Assembly (NCBI RefSeq): GCF_000948985.2
Contig: NZ_CP059733.1
Location: 4,092,001-4,156,000, forward strand
Direction: 5' to 3'
Source of the DNA: Thalassomonas viridans
GTDB taxonomy: Bacteria > Pseudomonadota > Gammaproteobacteria > Enterobacterales > Alteromonadaceae
DNA: 64,000 bases
Shown: piece after piece, positions 55,895-64,000 of the stretch
How the letters are laid out: each line of letters opens with the position of its first letter
Position numbering within the stretch: the first letter of the stretch is position 1
Notes under the pieces: model-generated
Database searches by the model: none
What the model was told of the DNA's origin: nothing
Seen by the model: the letters and a program-made list of their open reading frames with translations, nothing else
Made by a program: the position numbers and the translations under genes

Positions 55895-56986
55895 ATGAAA
55901 CGATATCTCTTTTTTGTCTCCCAGCTTTACTCTTTATCTATTGTCCGTCCCCTGCAAAAAGCCATCCGCGAACGGGGAGACGAGGTGGCCTGGTTCCTGA
56001 ACCAAAAACAATATGCCGACTACCTGAACGAAGATGAAAAACAGCTGGCGACGGTGCAGGATGTGATGGATTACAATCCGTGTGCAGTGTTTGTCGCCAG
56101 TAATACCGTGCCGGATTTTTTCCCCGGCATTAAAGTGCAGCTGTTCCACGGTTTTAACGCACAAAAACGTGATGAGAACAAAGGCCACTTCCGCCTAAGG
56201 GGCTTTTTTGATCTCTACTGTACCCAGGGCCCTTCTACCACAGAGCCATTTGAGGCACTGGCCAAAGAACATCAGAATTTTGAAGTGGTAGAAACCGGCT
56301 GGAGCAAAATGGATCCGCTGTTCGAGCCTTTTACCGCCAAGCCTTACTATCCGTTTGAGCAGTCATTAGCAAAGCCTGATAATCAAGCCGCAGACGCCCA
56401 ACAAGGTAAAAAGCCAACCATACTGATGACTTCAACCTTCACCCCGGCATTAAGCGCCGCTTTTCATTTGTTTGACGAAGTAAAACGCATGTCGCAACGG
56501 GAAGACTGGAACTGGCTGATCACCTTCCATCCGAAAATGGACCCGGAAATCGTCAGCAAATATAAATCATTGGCGAGCGACAATTTACACTTTGTTGAAA
56601 CCGACGACATTATCCCGCTATTGCAGGAAGCCGATTTAATGCTATCGGATACGTCCTCGATTATTTCCGAGTTTTTATTGCAGAGAAAGCCTGCGGTTAC
56701 CTTCAGAAATCGCGTGCCCGGCCCGCACCTGGTAAATATCACAGAGACCGCAGACATTGAGCAGGCGATTGAGCAGGCACTTACTAAGCCGCCAGAACTG
56801 ATGTCGGCAATAGAAGATTATATCAACCTTATCCACCCCTATATGGACGGCAAATCCAGTCACAGGGTGATAGATGCCACCGACTCACTGGTTGAGCGCG
56901 GCAGAAAACATTTAAAAGCCAAACCGCTGAACCTGTACCGCCGTTTAAAGGTACGCCATAAATACGGGTATTATAAATTCTGGTAA
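55895..56986 (+). CDS. CDP-glycerol glycerophosphotransferase-like protein
   Basis: A 363-residue glycosyltransferase-B-like protein of the CDP-glycerol:poly(glycerophosphate) transferase family. VQLFHGFNAQKR, the ILMTSTFTPAL loop, WLITFHPKMDPE and LMLSDTSSIISEFLLQRKPAVTFRN are the conserved stretches with His and Ser-Glu binding sites. No signal peptide. It probably transfers a phosphoglycerol-type group onto an envelope polymer, but no polysaccharide cluster is adjacent. Confidence 0.87.
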   Translation: MKRYLFFVSQLYSLSIVRPLQKAIRERGDEVAWFLNQKQYADYLNEDEKQLATVQDVMDYNPCAVFVASNTVPDFFPGIKVQLFHGFNAQKRDENKGHFRLRGFFDLYCTQGPSTTEPFEALAKEHQNFEVVETGWSKMDPLFEPFTAKPYYPFEQSLAKPDNQAADAQQGKKPTILMTSTFTPALSAAFHLFDEVKRMSQREDWNWLITFHPKMDPEIVSKYKSLASDNLHFVETDDIIPLLQEADLMLSDTSSIISEFLLQRKPAVTFRNRVPGPHLVNITETADIEQAIEQALTKPPELMSAIEDYINLIHPYMDGKSSHRVIDATDSLVERGRKHLKAKPLNLYRRLKVRHKYGYYKFW

Positions 56987-57001
56987 CAATGAACTTATGA
57001 C

Positions 57002-57595
57002 TTAACCGGCACCGGAAAGCAGAGGTGAAGAACTAAAGCTGTGTTTAATAAACGGCTCTTTACCGGCATCAATAAAAACAGAAGCCACAACTTGCTTTTT
57101 ATCTCGGCTCCAGATTTTGTGATCATGATTGTTTAAGGTCACCATCACCTGGTTAATACCCGGTTTAAATAAAGTACCGGGCAAATGCAGGTATTGCCCG
57201 TAAACCCGCTGAATTTTTTGCCCGTTGATAAACAAATGCGCATGCCCCTGTACATAACCTAAGGGCTTTTCCGATGCAAACTCGGGAGCTTCCAGCTCAA
57301 AATCCGCCAGCTCAATATGCAGGTTAAAACCGGACTTTTCATCTTTATATAAGGCCACTTCCAGTTTAGGCACAGGCAAGTTGGCTGGTATCGCCACCGG
57401 CTCGTGGCTGTGGTCCATCATGCCTTCGTGTCCCGGCATTGTATCGGCAGTAGCAGACATAGGCAGTGTATGCTGCATGCCCTGAGACATTTCATTAACT
57501 TGCTGCGCCGCTTTCTGTGCCCTTACTTGTGCTTTTTCTTGCCCAAAGACAGCAACAGAGAATATCAGGGGCAACAGCCATAAATAGCTTTCCAT
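57002..57595 (-). CDS. Exported protein of unknown function (partner of the YHYH gene)
   Basis: A 197-residue protein with a signal peptide, a Met/His-rich N-terminal linker (MSQGMQH, MPGHEGMMDHSHE) and a beta-rich domain with GYVQGHAHLFINGQKIQRVYGQYLHLP. The His and Met residues suggest metal binding. It sits 92 bases downstream of the YHYH lipoprotein gene on the same strand, so the two may act together. Confidence 0.75.
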   Translation of the reverse strand: MESYLWLLPLIFSVAVFGQEKAQVRAQKAAQQVNEMSQGMQHTLPMSATADTMPGHEGMMDHSHEPVAIPANLPVPKLEVALYKDEKSGFNLHIELADFELEAPEFASEKPLGYVQGHAHLFINGQKIQRVYGQYLHLPGTLFKPGINQVMVTLNNHDHKIWSRDKKQVVASVFIDAGKEPFIKHSFSSSPLLSGAG

Positions 57596-57687
57596 ATGAA
57601 CACCTTAACTTAATCAATAACTTTGAAATACCGGCTATCAGAGAATTCAGATAACCGGTGAAACGATACCCGAAATAATTTCCTATC

Positions 57688-59310
57688 TTAGCGAGGCGGT
57701 GGACCGCCGGGGCCGCCGGTCAAGCCACAGGCGGCAACCGAGTTATCCGCCAACTCTCCGTAATACTCAGGTCCGAAAATAAACGGGAAGCTGGGGGTTT
57801 GTTTACCTTCACTGTCTTCGGTTAGGGTAACATGGTAGTGGTATCCTCGGGCTTCATCGCTGTGGCCGTTATGCTGGTCTAATACTTCTTCACCGCTCAG
57901 GCTGGAATCCCAGTAATAGTCCTCAAAATAAAAACCGGAAACAGCGGTAAACTGTACCAGCCCGGTAAGGTTAGAGACCTGATCACTGGTTGACGGCCCG
58001 CTGGCAACCGTGGTGGTGCCGGCGCCGGGATCTAAACTGTCTATCAGCTGACAGCTACGTTCACCGGCAACACCGCAACCGGTAATAGAATCGACATTTT
58101 CATAATCACGCGCCACCCAGCTGCTTTTTGCCAATACGCCGTCCGCTTGCCAGGGACCGTAAATGGGATAGCCATCGGCTGCATAACCATAAACAGGTGA
58201 ATGATCATTGCCGGTGTCTCCGACTAAATCCGCCAGACAACTGGAATATTGATGCTGGTGATATGTGCCGTTCGCCGCATGGCCGCCGCAAATATCAACA
58301 TCATACACTTCCTGAATCGGCGCCAGCGACTGCCACACGCCCTGGTTGTTGTAGCTCTGACCGTCGCTCCAGGTAAATACCGCTGCGCCGTTCACCCAAA
58401 GCCCCTGAGTCGCCATACCGGTTTCACAGTTTTCCACGGCTGGCTCCGGCTCTTTCGGCAGATAAACTTGGGCATTGATATCTTCAGGACAAACAGGACC
58501 CGGCGGCCAGTAGCCATAACCTGCCCCTGTGGTACATCCGGCTTCATTGCCGTCGTAACCGATATCCTGGCCGAACTCGATAACATCACCAACACTGGCG
58601 CTGGTTGCCCCGGTAATAAAGGCCCGATTGGCATCCGGACGGCTGTTGAGACTGTCGATAATCTCCTGGGTCATAGTAACCTTGTAGGCCGGTATGCCAC
58701 TGGTTTGGATATAGGTATATTCTTTATCGTTTACTGTGGTAGTGGTAACGTCGGTAACGTTCACTAAAATATCGGCGCCGTTGGTATTAAGTACAACCGC
58801 AGCTTCACCGTTATCGTTAACCACCCAGGCACCGTTGCTGCTCACAGGATCCGTATTGCCACTGCTTTGGGTCGTACTGGAAATGGTAACGGTGTCAGTA
58901 TTACTGTCTTCTGTGCCGTCATTCACCACCAGGGCAATAACATAATCACCGTCAACATCGACAATAAAGCTGGCGCTTTGGCTGTTGGCATTGCTTAGAC
59001 TGATATTACTACCTGCTGGCAAAGAGCTGATAGACCAGGAGTAGCTTAAGCTGTCACCATCGGCATCTGAGCTGCCGCTGGCATCGAGTGTTATGGTGTC
59101 ACCGGTGATAACACTTTGATCATTACCGGCATTTGCTACCGGTGCTGTGTTGCTGGCTATCGGGGTTGAGGTGTTGGTGTCAGCCGTAGTATCACTGCTG
59201 CTGTCGCCGCCTGATGAACCGCCACAAGCGGTTAATACACTCACCATCACCAGCGGACACACATTTTGCCGGATCAAACCGGCCAACGAAGTTATCTTTT
59301 TATTTATCAC
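57688..59310 (-). CDS. YHYH-domain lipoprotein with PKD-like domain
   Basis: A 540-residue secreted lipoprotein (lipobox LTAC about residue 29). A Ser/Thr-rich linker precedes a PKD-like Ig domain (about 55-145, NTAPVANAGNDQSVITGDTITLDASGSSDADGD). The large C-terminal domain carries GTYHQHQYSS, YAADGYPIYGP and GYHYHVTL, the YHYH signature. Such domains are likely metal-binding. Start GTG 59310 with GAAGG upstream. Confidence 0.87.
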   Translation of the reverse strand: MINKKITSLAGLIRQNVCPLVMVSVLTACGGSSGGDSSSDTTADTNTSTPIASNTAPVANAGNDQSVITGDTITLDASGSSDADGDSLSYSWSISSLPAGSNISLSNANSQSASFIVDVDGDYVIALVVNDGTEDSNTDTVTISSTTQSSGNTDPVSSNGAWVVNDNGEAAVVLNTNGADILVNVTDVTTTTVNDKEYTYIQTSGIPAYKVTMTQEIIDSLNSRPDANRAFITGATSASVGDVIEFGQDIGYDGNEAGCTTGAGYGYWPPGPVCPEDINAQVYLPKEPEPAVENCETGMATQGLWVNGAAVFTWSDGQSYNNQGVWQSLAPIQEVYDVDICGGHAANGTYHQHQYSSCLADLVGDTGNDHSPVYGYAADGYPIYGPWQADGVLAKSSWVARDYENVDSITGCGVAGERSCQLIDSLDPGAGTTTVASGPSTSDQVSNLTGLVQFTAVSGFYFEDYYWDSSLSGEEVLDQHNGHSDEARGYHYHVTLTEDSEGKQTPSFPFIFGPEYYGELADNSVAACGLTGGPGGPPPR

Positions 59311-59501
59311 ACATACCTTCCATCTATCTTGGTTAAGATAGGGAAAGTATGCCGGGTGAATGTGCAGCCAATGTGTAAGCTTTATGTATTATTGTGAATC
59401 TTCCCCTTCCTTCAACTTTAGATATTTATTTTATAAATCAAAGGCAAAGGGAACATATTATGATTAAAGCTTATCGGGCATACGCAATTTACCCGAAAAG
59501 A

Positions 59502-59936
59502 TTAATAATAGTGCTGCTTAACCTGGGAATGTATTTCCGGCTCTTCCAGCTGGGCTTTTTTTATCGCCATTAATGCCTTGGTGTGCGAAATTTTCTGCAA
59601 TTCCTGCACATACATCAATAACTGTTCGGCGGTAATAAAAGGCATGACATTTTCATGGGTCACAGGTATGCCGTCGGCTCCCCACTTTTGAGAAAATACC
59701 GAAAGCTTAAACTGACCATTTTCTGCGTAGGCAACACACCATTCAGGTAAATAATCAATCAAGAAGCGTTTTTGATAACCGGTGCCCTGGGAGGTCGCCG
59801 GCGTACCGTTTTTATACATTAAACGGCCAAAAGAATATGAGACACTGACTTCACCTCTTTCTTGATATTCTGTATTGTCGGTAAAACCGACCATCTTAAG
59901 CAAGGTGAAGAATTCTGTTATTTTTGCAGGTGTCAC
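59502..59936 (-). CDS. Hypothetical protein
   Basis: A 144-residue soluble protein, not recognised. It starts at GTG 59936 with AAAAGGAT upstream. No signal peptide or membrane segment; a short C-terminal coiled region. Confidence 0.6.
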   Translation of the reverse strand: MTPAKITEFFTLLKMVGFTDNTEYQERGEVSVSYSFGRLMYKNGTPATSQGTGYQKRFLIDYLPEWCVAYAENGQFKLSVFSQKWGADGIPVTHENVMPFITAEQLLMYVQELQKISHTKALMAIKKAQLEEPEIHSQVKQHYY

Positions 59937-60157
59937 GACTACATCCTTTTAATCACATAGGTACTAACTTAGCAGTAACAAAGCTCTGAAAAGCTGCACT
60001 AAATAAGTCAAGTCAGAGTTGGTTGAAGATGTTGTGAGTAGCTTACGACTCATTATCAAACAAGCCTGCCGATAGTACTCCAGCATCCTCGCTGATACTG
60101 GAGCACTATACATTATACAATGTGGAATGTGCTGCACATTTTGATTTTTAACGCATT

Positions 60158-60355
60158 TTATCCCATTAACGCTTTATAAAACCGCTCCCAAAATGATGCC
60201 TCATTACTGTCAATAGGCTCAGTTGTCCCTGCGCTTCTGACGCTATTAGTACCTGTATCAGTTGTTACCGGAGGATCTTTTCGACCACTGGTGGCAAAAG
60301 CAGTAGCAGATATGGTTAAACATACGATAAAAGTTGCTAGTTTAGATAAGTTCAT
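60158..60355 (-). CDS. Small exported protein
   Basis: A 65-residue protein with a signal peptide (MNLSKLATFIVCLTISATAFA). The mature part is polar, Thr/Asp-rich and ends FWERFYKALMG. ATG 60355 has GGAG upstream. Function unknown. Confidence 0.65.
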   Translation of the reverse strand: MNLSKLATFIVCLTISATAFATSGRKDPPVTTDTGTNSVRSAGTTEPIDSNEASFWERFYKALMG

Positions 60356-60479
60356 TATTTCTTCTCCGTCAATAGTGATAAAAAGTGGACTTGAGTCCAC
60401 ATCAACTATTATCCGGGTTCAAAATAACAAGGCAAAGATATGCCACGCCTTACAGGCGAATTAGGAAGTTCCTCTTAAT

Positions 60480-61184
60480 TTATGCAGTTAAAATAAAGCG
60501 AGAGCGCAGGTAATCATCTGTCAGATAATAAAGCATGGTTACAGCAATAGCATGCATTAAAGGTGTGAAAGCATTATAGATATATAAAGGGTTAAATGCA
60601 GTAAGGTGTCTGACTAAGTATTCCAGCAACATAGCAGTAAGAACAAAAATACTCCATTTAGCCAATTCACAAAACTTCCAATCCAAAGGTAACGACTTTG
60701 CCCCTTCCACCAAATTATCTGTTATTGGTAGCCTCATAAACAACAAGTGCCGTGTGACCAGATTCAATAGCAACATAAGTACATATAGATGAATACGAAC
60801 GCCATCATAGCCTGAATACCACCAATACAATTCAGCTAGCACCGCCAAAACAAGCACAGGCATACAAAGCCTAGTAACTAACTGATCATACTTAAGCTTA
60901 TACAAGACAACTAAAGCACAAAGATAAACAAAAACCTTAATGTCAAAATTTATATGAATCAGATAAATCACTTCTTCAAGAGATCTTTCCAAGATAATGA
61001 TCATTAGAAGCCCCGCCATATTAACATCACGAGCTTTCATTTTAATTAAAGCTAATACTATGATTCCTAACAAAAGCCATCTGGCGAAGTAATCAGCGTA
61101 GTCAAATGTATAAAAACCTATTAGAACAAAGCTGATAACCAATACAGGGGTAAGTAATTTATGAAGATATAAATTCAGTATCAT
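60480..61184 (-). CDS. Polytopic membrane protein of unknown function
   Basis: A 234-residue protein with about six or seven hydrophobic segments and no catalytic motif. It starts 3 bases after the XRE gene stop and is probably translated with it. Confidence 0.7.
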   Translation of the reverse strand: MILNLYLHKLLTPVLVISFVLIGFYTFDYADYFARWLLLGIIVLALIKMKARDVNMAGLLMIIILERSLEEVIYLIHINFDIKVFVYLCALVVLYKLKYDQLVTRLCMPVLVLAVLAELYWWYSGYDGVRIHLYVLMLLLNLVTRHLLFMRLPITDNLVEGAKSLPLDWKFCELAKWSIFVLTAMLLEYLVRHLTAFNPLYIYNAFTPLMHAIAVTMLYYLTDDYLRSRFILTA

Positions 61185-61187
61185 GAA

Positions 61188-61439
61188 TTATGTGATATTA
61201 AAAAACCTTAAGATCTGGCTTTTGAAAGATTCCTTGGTTTTGGCAGAAACAGTACGGCGGCACACTGCCCACCAAGAGTTAACCACTTCAATGCTGAGCT
61301 TGTCGATAGAGCCTACATATTCATTTTCAATAGCAACAACGGTTTCACGGCTGATGCCGATTTTTGACGCCAGTTCTTTTTGTGTTAATCCCGCTTCTTT
61401 ACGGAGACTTTTTAAATGTGCGCCTGAAAATTTTGCCAT
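61188..61439 (-). CDS. XRE family transcriptional regulator
   Basis: An 83-residue helix-turn-helix protein (LKSLRKEAGLTQKELASKIGISRETVVAIENE, about 8-40), with no ligand domain. GGGAGGG precedes ATG 61439; an earlier in-frame ATG 61466 is not used. It is coupled to the membrane-protein gene downstream, and could control it or be part of a two-gene module. Confidence 0.85.
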   Translation of the reverse strand: MAKFSGAHLKSLRKEAGLTQKELASKIGISRETVVAIENEYVGSIDKLSIEVVNSWWAVCRRTVSAKTKESFKSQILRFFNIT

Positions 61440-61599
61440 AGTAAGAATTACCCTCCCAATATTCATCCCTTAATCACCGGGATCATGGTGAGTTTTTGTG
61501 CCTAAGTCAAGCGCTATGTTCAAGCCGCCAGATACTGAATTCACTTATCATGTTCCATATCAACACAAGCCAAAAGGTAAAAAATAACGCGGTATCTAC

Positions 61600-61619
61600 T
61601 TAATTTCATACGAAATTAA
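61600..61619. promoter_or_regulatory. Operator-like dyad upstream of the YjgN-like gene
   Basis: TTAATTTC-ATAC-GAAATTAA is a perfect 8-bp dyad, 95 bases before the YjgN-like ATG. The XRE regulator gene lies just to the left and divergent, so it is a plausible binder. Confidence 0.4.
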
Positions 61620-61714
61620 CTATATATTAACAACAAGTCGTGACATAATACCCGCTGCCAAATTCCAGCCTGTAACCTACTGGGCTGAAACTCTTTTTTA
61701 TCTATGGAGCTTAT

Positions 61715-62875
61715 ATGGAAAACAGTGGTAACTATGCCGGCTATTCCCTCGATGAACTTGTCAACGCCCGGGCTAACATCAGTGACGACACTGAAAACGC
61801 CGCATACCTGGATCAGCTGATCGCTGAAAAGCGTGCCCAGCAAGCACAACCTAAGCAGGTAACAATGAAATTTCACGGCAAAACCCGTGAATACTACGCC
61901 ATTTGGATCGTTAACTTATTGCTGAGTATTGTCACTTTAGGTATCTATTCCGCCTGGGCAAAAGTGCGTACCCAGAGATACTTTTTTGCCAACACAGAAA
62001 TCGACAACCATAGATTTACTTATCTTGCCGAACCTTTGCAAATCCTCAAAGGACGTATTATCGCCCTGGTTGTATTCGGTGGTTTCTTCTTACTGTCAAC
62101 CCTATCCCCGCTAATGGCCGGGATTTTCATGCTGTTCTGGCTTGCCGCCGTTCCCTGGTTAGTTTGCAAAAGCGTGCAGTTTAATATGCGAATGACCGGC
62201 TACCGCAACATCCGCTTTAATTTTCACGGCCAATATTTAAGGGCCTTGGTGGTTTTTGTTATCTACCCGATTTTAAGCTTATTCACTTTATACCTGACCA
62301 TGCCGATGGCATTAAAAACCATAGATGAATTTCTTTGTAAGAACATCAGTTATGGCGATAAGCGCATCAACACCAACCTTAGCTACGGCAGCTACTACAA
62401 GGCGGCTTTCGGTTCATTTATTATCGCTGTAATCATTTTCGGCTTAGGCTTTACCATTTTTGCTCCTGATATGAGCCAGTTTGCCGATCCCGAGCAGGCG
62501 CCGGGCTTAATGTTCCAACTGGGCTTAATGGCGGCTTATCTGGTTGTATTTATTATTGCCGGCAGCTTTTATACCAAAGTGGTCCGCAACCATATGTTTG
62601 CCAACAGCCAGCTGGAAGACATCGCCAACTTCAACTCCAGCGTGGGCCTGGGTTCTTTAGTGGCCTTGCGGACCACCAACTTGCTTGCCTTAATATGCAC
62701 GCTAGGTTTGGCATTCCCCTGGATTAAAATCCGCAACAGCAGGTATTTCTGCCAGCATACCCAGATACAGGTATTGCCGGGAGCTGACTCTGTAGTGGCA
62801 GATCAGGCACAGGGCGCCAATGCCATAGGTGATGAAGTATCTGAAATCTTTGATATGGACATTGCCATTACCTAA
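61715..62875 (+). CDS. YjgN/DUF898 family membrane protein
   Basis: A 386-residue membrane protein with about six hydrophobic segments. It contains repeated DUF898 features: FHGKTREYYAIWIVNLLLSIVTLGIYSAWAKVRTQRYF, FNFHGQYL, and a C-terminal FPWIKIRNSRYFCQHTQIQ. A cytoplasmic N-terminal stretch precedes these. Function unknown, but family members often adjoin M48 peptidases, and one follows here. Confidence 0.9.
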   Translation: MENSGNYAGYSLDELVNARANISDDTENAAYLDQLIAEKRAQQAQPKQVTMKFHGKTREYYAIWIVNLLLSIVTLGIYSAWAKVRTQRYFFANTEIDNHRFTYLAEPLQILKGRIIALVVFGGFFLLSTLSPLMAGIFMLFWLAAVPWLVCKSVQFNMRMTGYRNIRFNFHGQYLRALVVFVIYPILSLFTLYLTMPMALKTIDEFLCKNISYGDKRINTNLSYGSYYKAAFGSFIIAVIIFGLGFTIFAPDMSQFADPEQAPGLMFQLGLMAAYLVVFIIAGSFYTKVVRNHMFANSQLEDIANFNSSVGLGSLVALRTTNLLALICTLGLAFPWIKIRNSRYFCQHTQIQVLPGADSVVADQAQGANAIGDEVSEIFDMDIAIT

Positions 62876-62913
62876 TTGCCTGCCCGTTAACGGGTAAAAT
62901 AACAGGTGATACC

Positions 62914-62957
62914 AGCCCCATGGTTTAAGATATATCCTCTAAACCATGGGGCTTTTA
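62914..62957 (+). terminator. Terminator after the YjgN-like gene
   Basis: AGCCCCATGGTTTA (62914-62927) pairs with TAAACCATGGGGCT (62940-62953), followed by TTTT. Confidence 0.85.
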
Positions 62958-63023
62958 AGTGTCCTGTTATTTAGGCCCTGGCAAAAGCGCATTTCTCACA
63001 ATCAAAATAATCTAAGGTAAAAC

Positions 63024-64000
63024 GTGGATCATATCAGTATTGAAGGACAGTTATTCCCCGAACGGTCTTCCGGATTCGAGCAGGTTTATGCAGAGTTTCA
63101 AGCCTGCGGAACTATCGTCATTTTCAGGCAGGAGGATAAACAGCAAATCCTCAGCGCTTCATTAGCCGAAGTCAAGTTATCAGACAAGCTGGGCAATACC
63201 CCAAGGCAAATGGTATTTCCAGGCGGAGAGTTATTTTCCTTTATCGCCTCGGAAGCCGTGGACGCCTGGTTGCACCAGCGCGGTAGCAAATCTTCACTGC
63301 ATGCCATAGAGCAAAGCAAAAAGTTTATCCTGGCGGCCCTGGTGCTGGTGCCTTTAATGCTGGTGGGATTATTTAAATACGTGATCCCCGAGATTGCCGT
63401 GAGCTTCTCTTCGCTGGTGCCGCAAAGCGCGATAGAAATTTCTTCGCAGCACACACTGCAGGCGCTGGATAAAACCGTCTTATCGCCGTCAAATTTCAGC
63501 GAGCAGGAGCAGCAAGCCTATGTGGATAAATGGCAAAATGAAATTGCCGCCCTGGATTATCCACACCAGCAATACCAGATTTTATTGCGCCAGTCTGATT
63601 TATACGGCGCCAATGCCTTTGCCCTGCCCGACGGCACTATAGTGGTTACGGATGACTTAATCGAGTTGTTCAGCGATCACCCCGATGCCCTGTTTGCCAT
63701 TTTGCTTCATGAAATGGGCCATGTAGAACAGCATCATGCCATGCGTTATATCGCAGAAACCCTGGCCACTTCGATTGTCGTCAGTTACCTGTTCGGCGAT
63801 TTAAGTGCGGTAATGGATTTATTTATCGGCAGCGGCGTAACCATGATCGGCAACCAGTTCTCCCAGGCGTTGGAATGGGAAGCCGACAACTTTGCCATTG
63901 CGGTACTGAAAAAGCAGGGAAAATCTCCCGAAAGCTTTGCCGATGCCATGAAACTGTTTTTACAGCAGCATGGCGAAACCGATCTGGACAAACTTTTCAG
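63024..64000 (+). CDS. M48 family metallopeptidase (partial, runs off the window)
   Basis: At least 325 residues, open at the right end. An N-terminal region (about 1-95) precedes a membrane segment (about 96-115, FILAALVLVPLMLVGLFKYV). The peptidase domain contains LLHEMGHVEQHH, the HExxH zinc motif. The start is GTG 63024 with AAGG six bases upstream. It presumably cleaves membrane or periplasmic proteins. It follows the YjgN-like gene, a common pairing. Confidence 0.85.
   Translation, partial: MDHISIEGQLFPERSSGFEQVYAEFQACGTIVIFRQEDKQQILSASLAEVKLSDKLGNTPRQMVFPGGELFSFIASEAVDAWLHQRGSKSSLHAIEQSKKFILAALVLVPLMLVGLFKYVIPEIAVSFSSLVPQSAIEISSQHTLQALDKTVLSPSNFSEQEQQAYVDKWQNEIAALDYPHQQYQILLRQSDLYGANAFALPDGTIVVTDDLIELFSDHPDALFAILLHEMGHVEQHHAMRYIAETLATSIVVSYLFGDLSAVMDLFIGSGVTMIGNQFSQALEWEADNFAIAVLKKQGKSPESFADAMKLFLQQHGETDLDKLF

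Noticed and set aside
1..64000. tRNA, rRNA, CRISPR arrays, integrase or transposase genes
   Set aside because: No cloverleaf-type sequence, repeat-spacer array or recombinase motif was recognised.

Overview
The window looks like chromosomal DNA of a marine gammaproteobacterium, most likely an Alteromonadales/Colwelliaceae member (Thalassomonas- or Colwellia-like). This is inferred from the IlvIH, ProS and YfbR types, a DUF3083-type protein, the abundance of c-di-GMP proteins and a moderate-GC host composition. No tRNA, rRNA, CRISPR array, complete prophage or transposase gene was seen.

Layout. Bases 1-3180 are an AT-rich island: a borosin-type peptide alpha-N-methyltransferase (289-1077), a small protein that looks like its separate precursor (1136-1405), and a TPR/GGDEF diguanylate cyclase. 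This is the strongest candidate for an undescribed natural-product system. Bases 3270-9000 hold a GST, an Lrp regulator, a Mor-like activator divergent from a CI/LexA-like S24 repressor with a palindromic operator between them, an M20 dipeptidase and a LysR regulator. Bases 9067-19390 hold proS, a TPR membrane protein, an unknown membrane-anchored protein, yfbR, an EAL-HDOD protein, and an HD-GYP response regulator followed by a GAF histidine kinase. Bases 19660-22140 are ilvIH with a branched-chain leader peptide and attenuator.

Bases 22226-35735 hold a GNAT protein, a PaaK/CapK-like ligase, an orphan ExbD with twin operator-like sites, a SulP transporter, a long palindromic MITE-like element (26886-27114), a lipoprotein, a DUF3083-like protein, a cation/proton antiporter, and a LysR regulator divergent from an RND efflux pair. 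Bases 35925-37462 encode a type II thioesterase and a phosphopantetheinyl transferase, accessory enzymes of an NRPS/PKS pathway not present here. Bases 37459-44879 form a Fur-box-controlled divergent haem/metal uptake locus: a periplasmic CobN/HmuS-like chelatase, a DUF2149-like protein and a TolQ/ExbB-like protein on one side, and a TonB-dependent receptor on the other.

Bases 44954-50120 are small accessory genes: GNATs, a DMT (DUF606) transporter, a Crp/Fnr regulator, a VOC protein with an internal repeat expansion, a methyltransferase and a LysR regulator. Bases 50341-52383 hold a candidate membrane-active toxin split over two frames, a membrane protein that could be its immunity partner, and a SymE-like toxin. 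The rest holds secreted and envelope proteins (EEP-family hydrolase, His-rich lipoprotein, CDP-glycerol transferase-like protein, YHYH lipoprotein with an exported partner), an XRE/membrane-protein pair, a YjgN-like protein and an M48 metallopeptidase that runs off the right end.

All functions are inferred from reading sequence. No database search was run.
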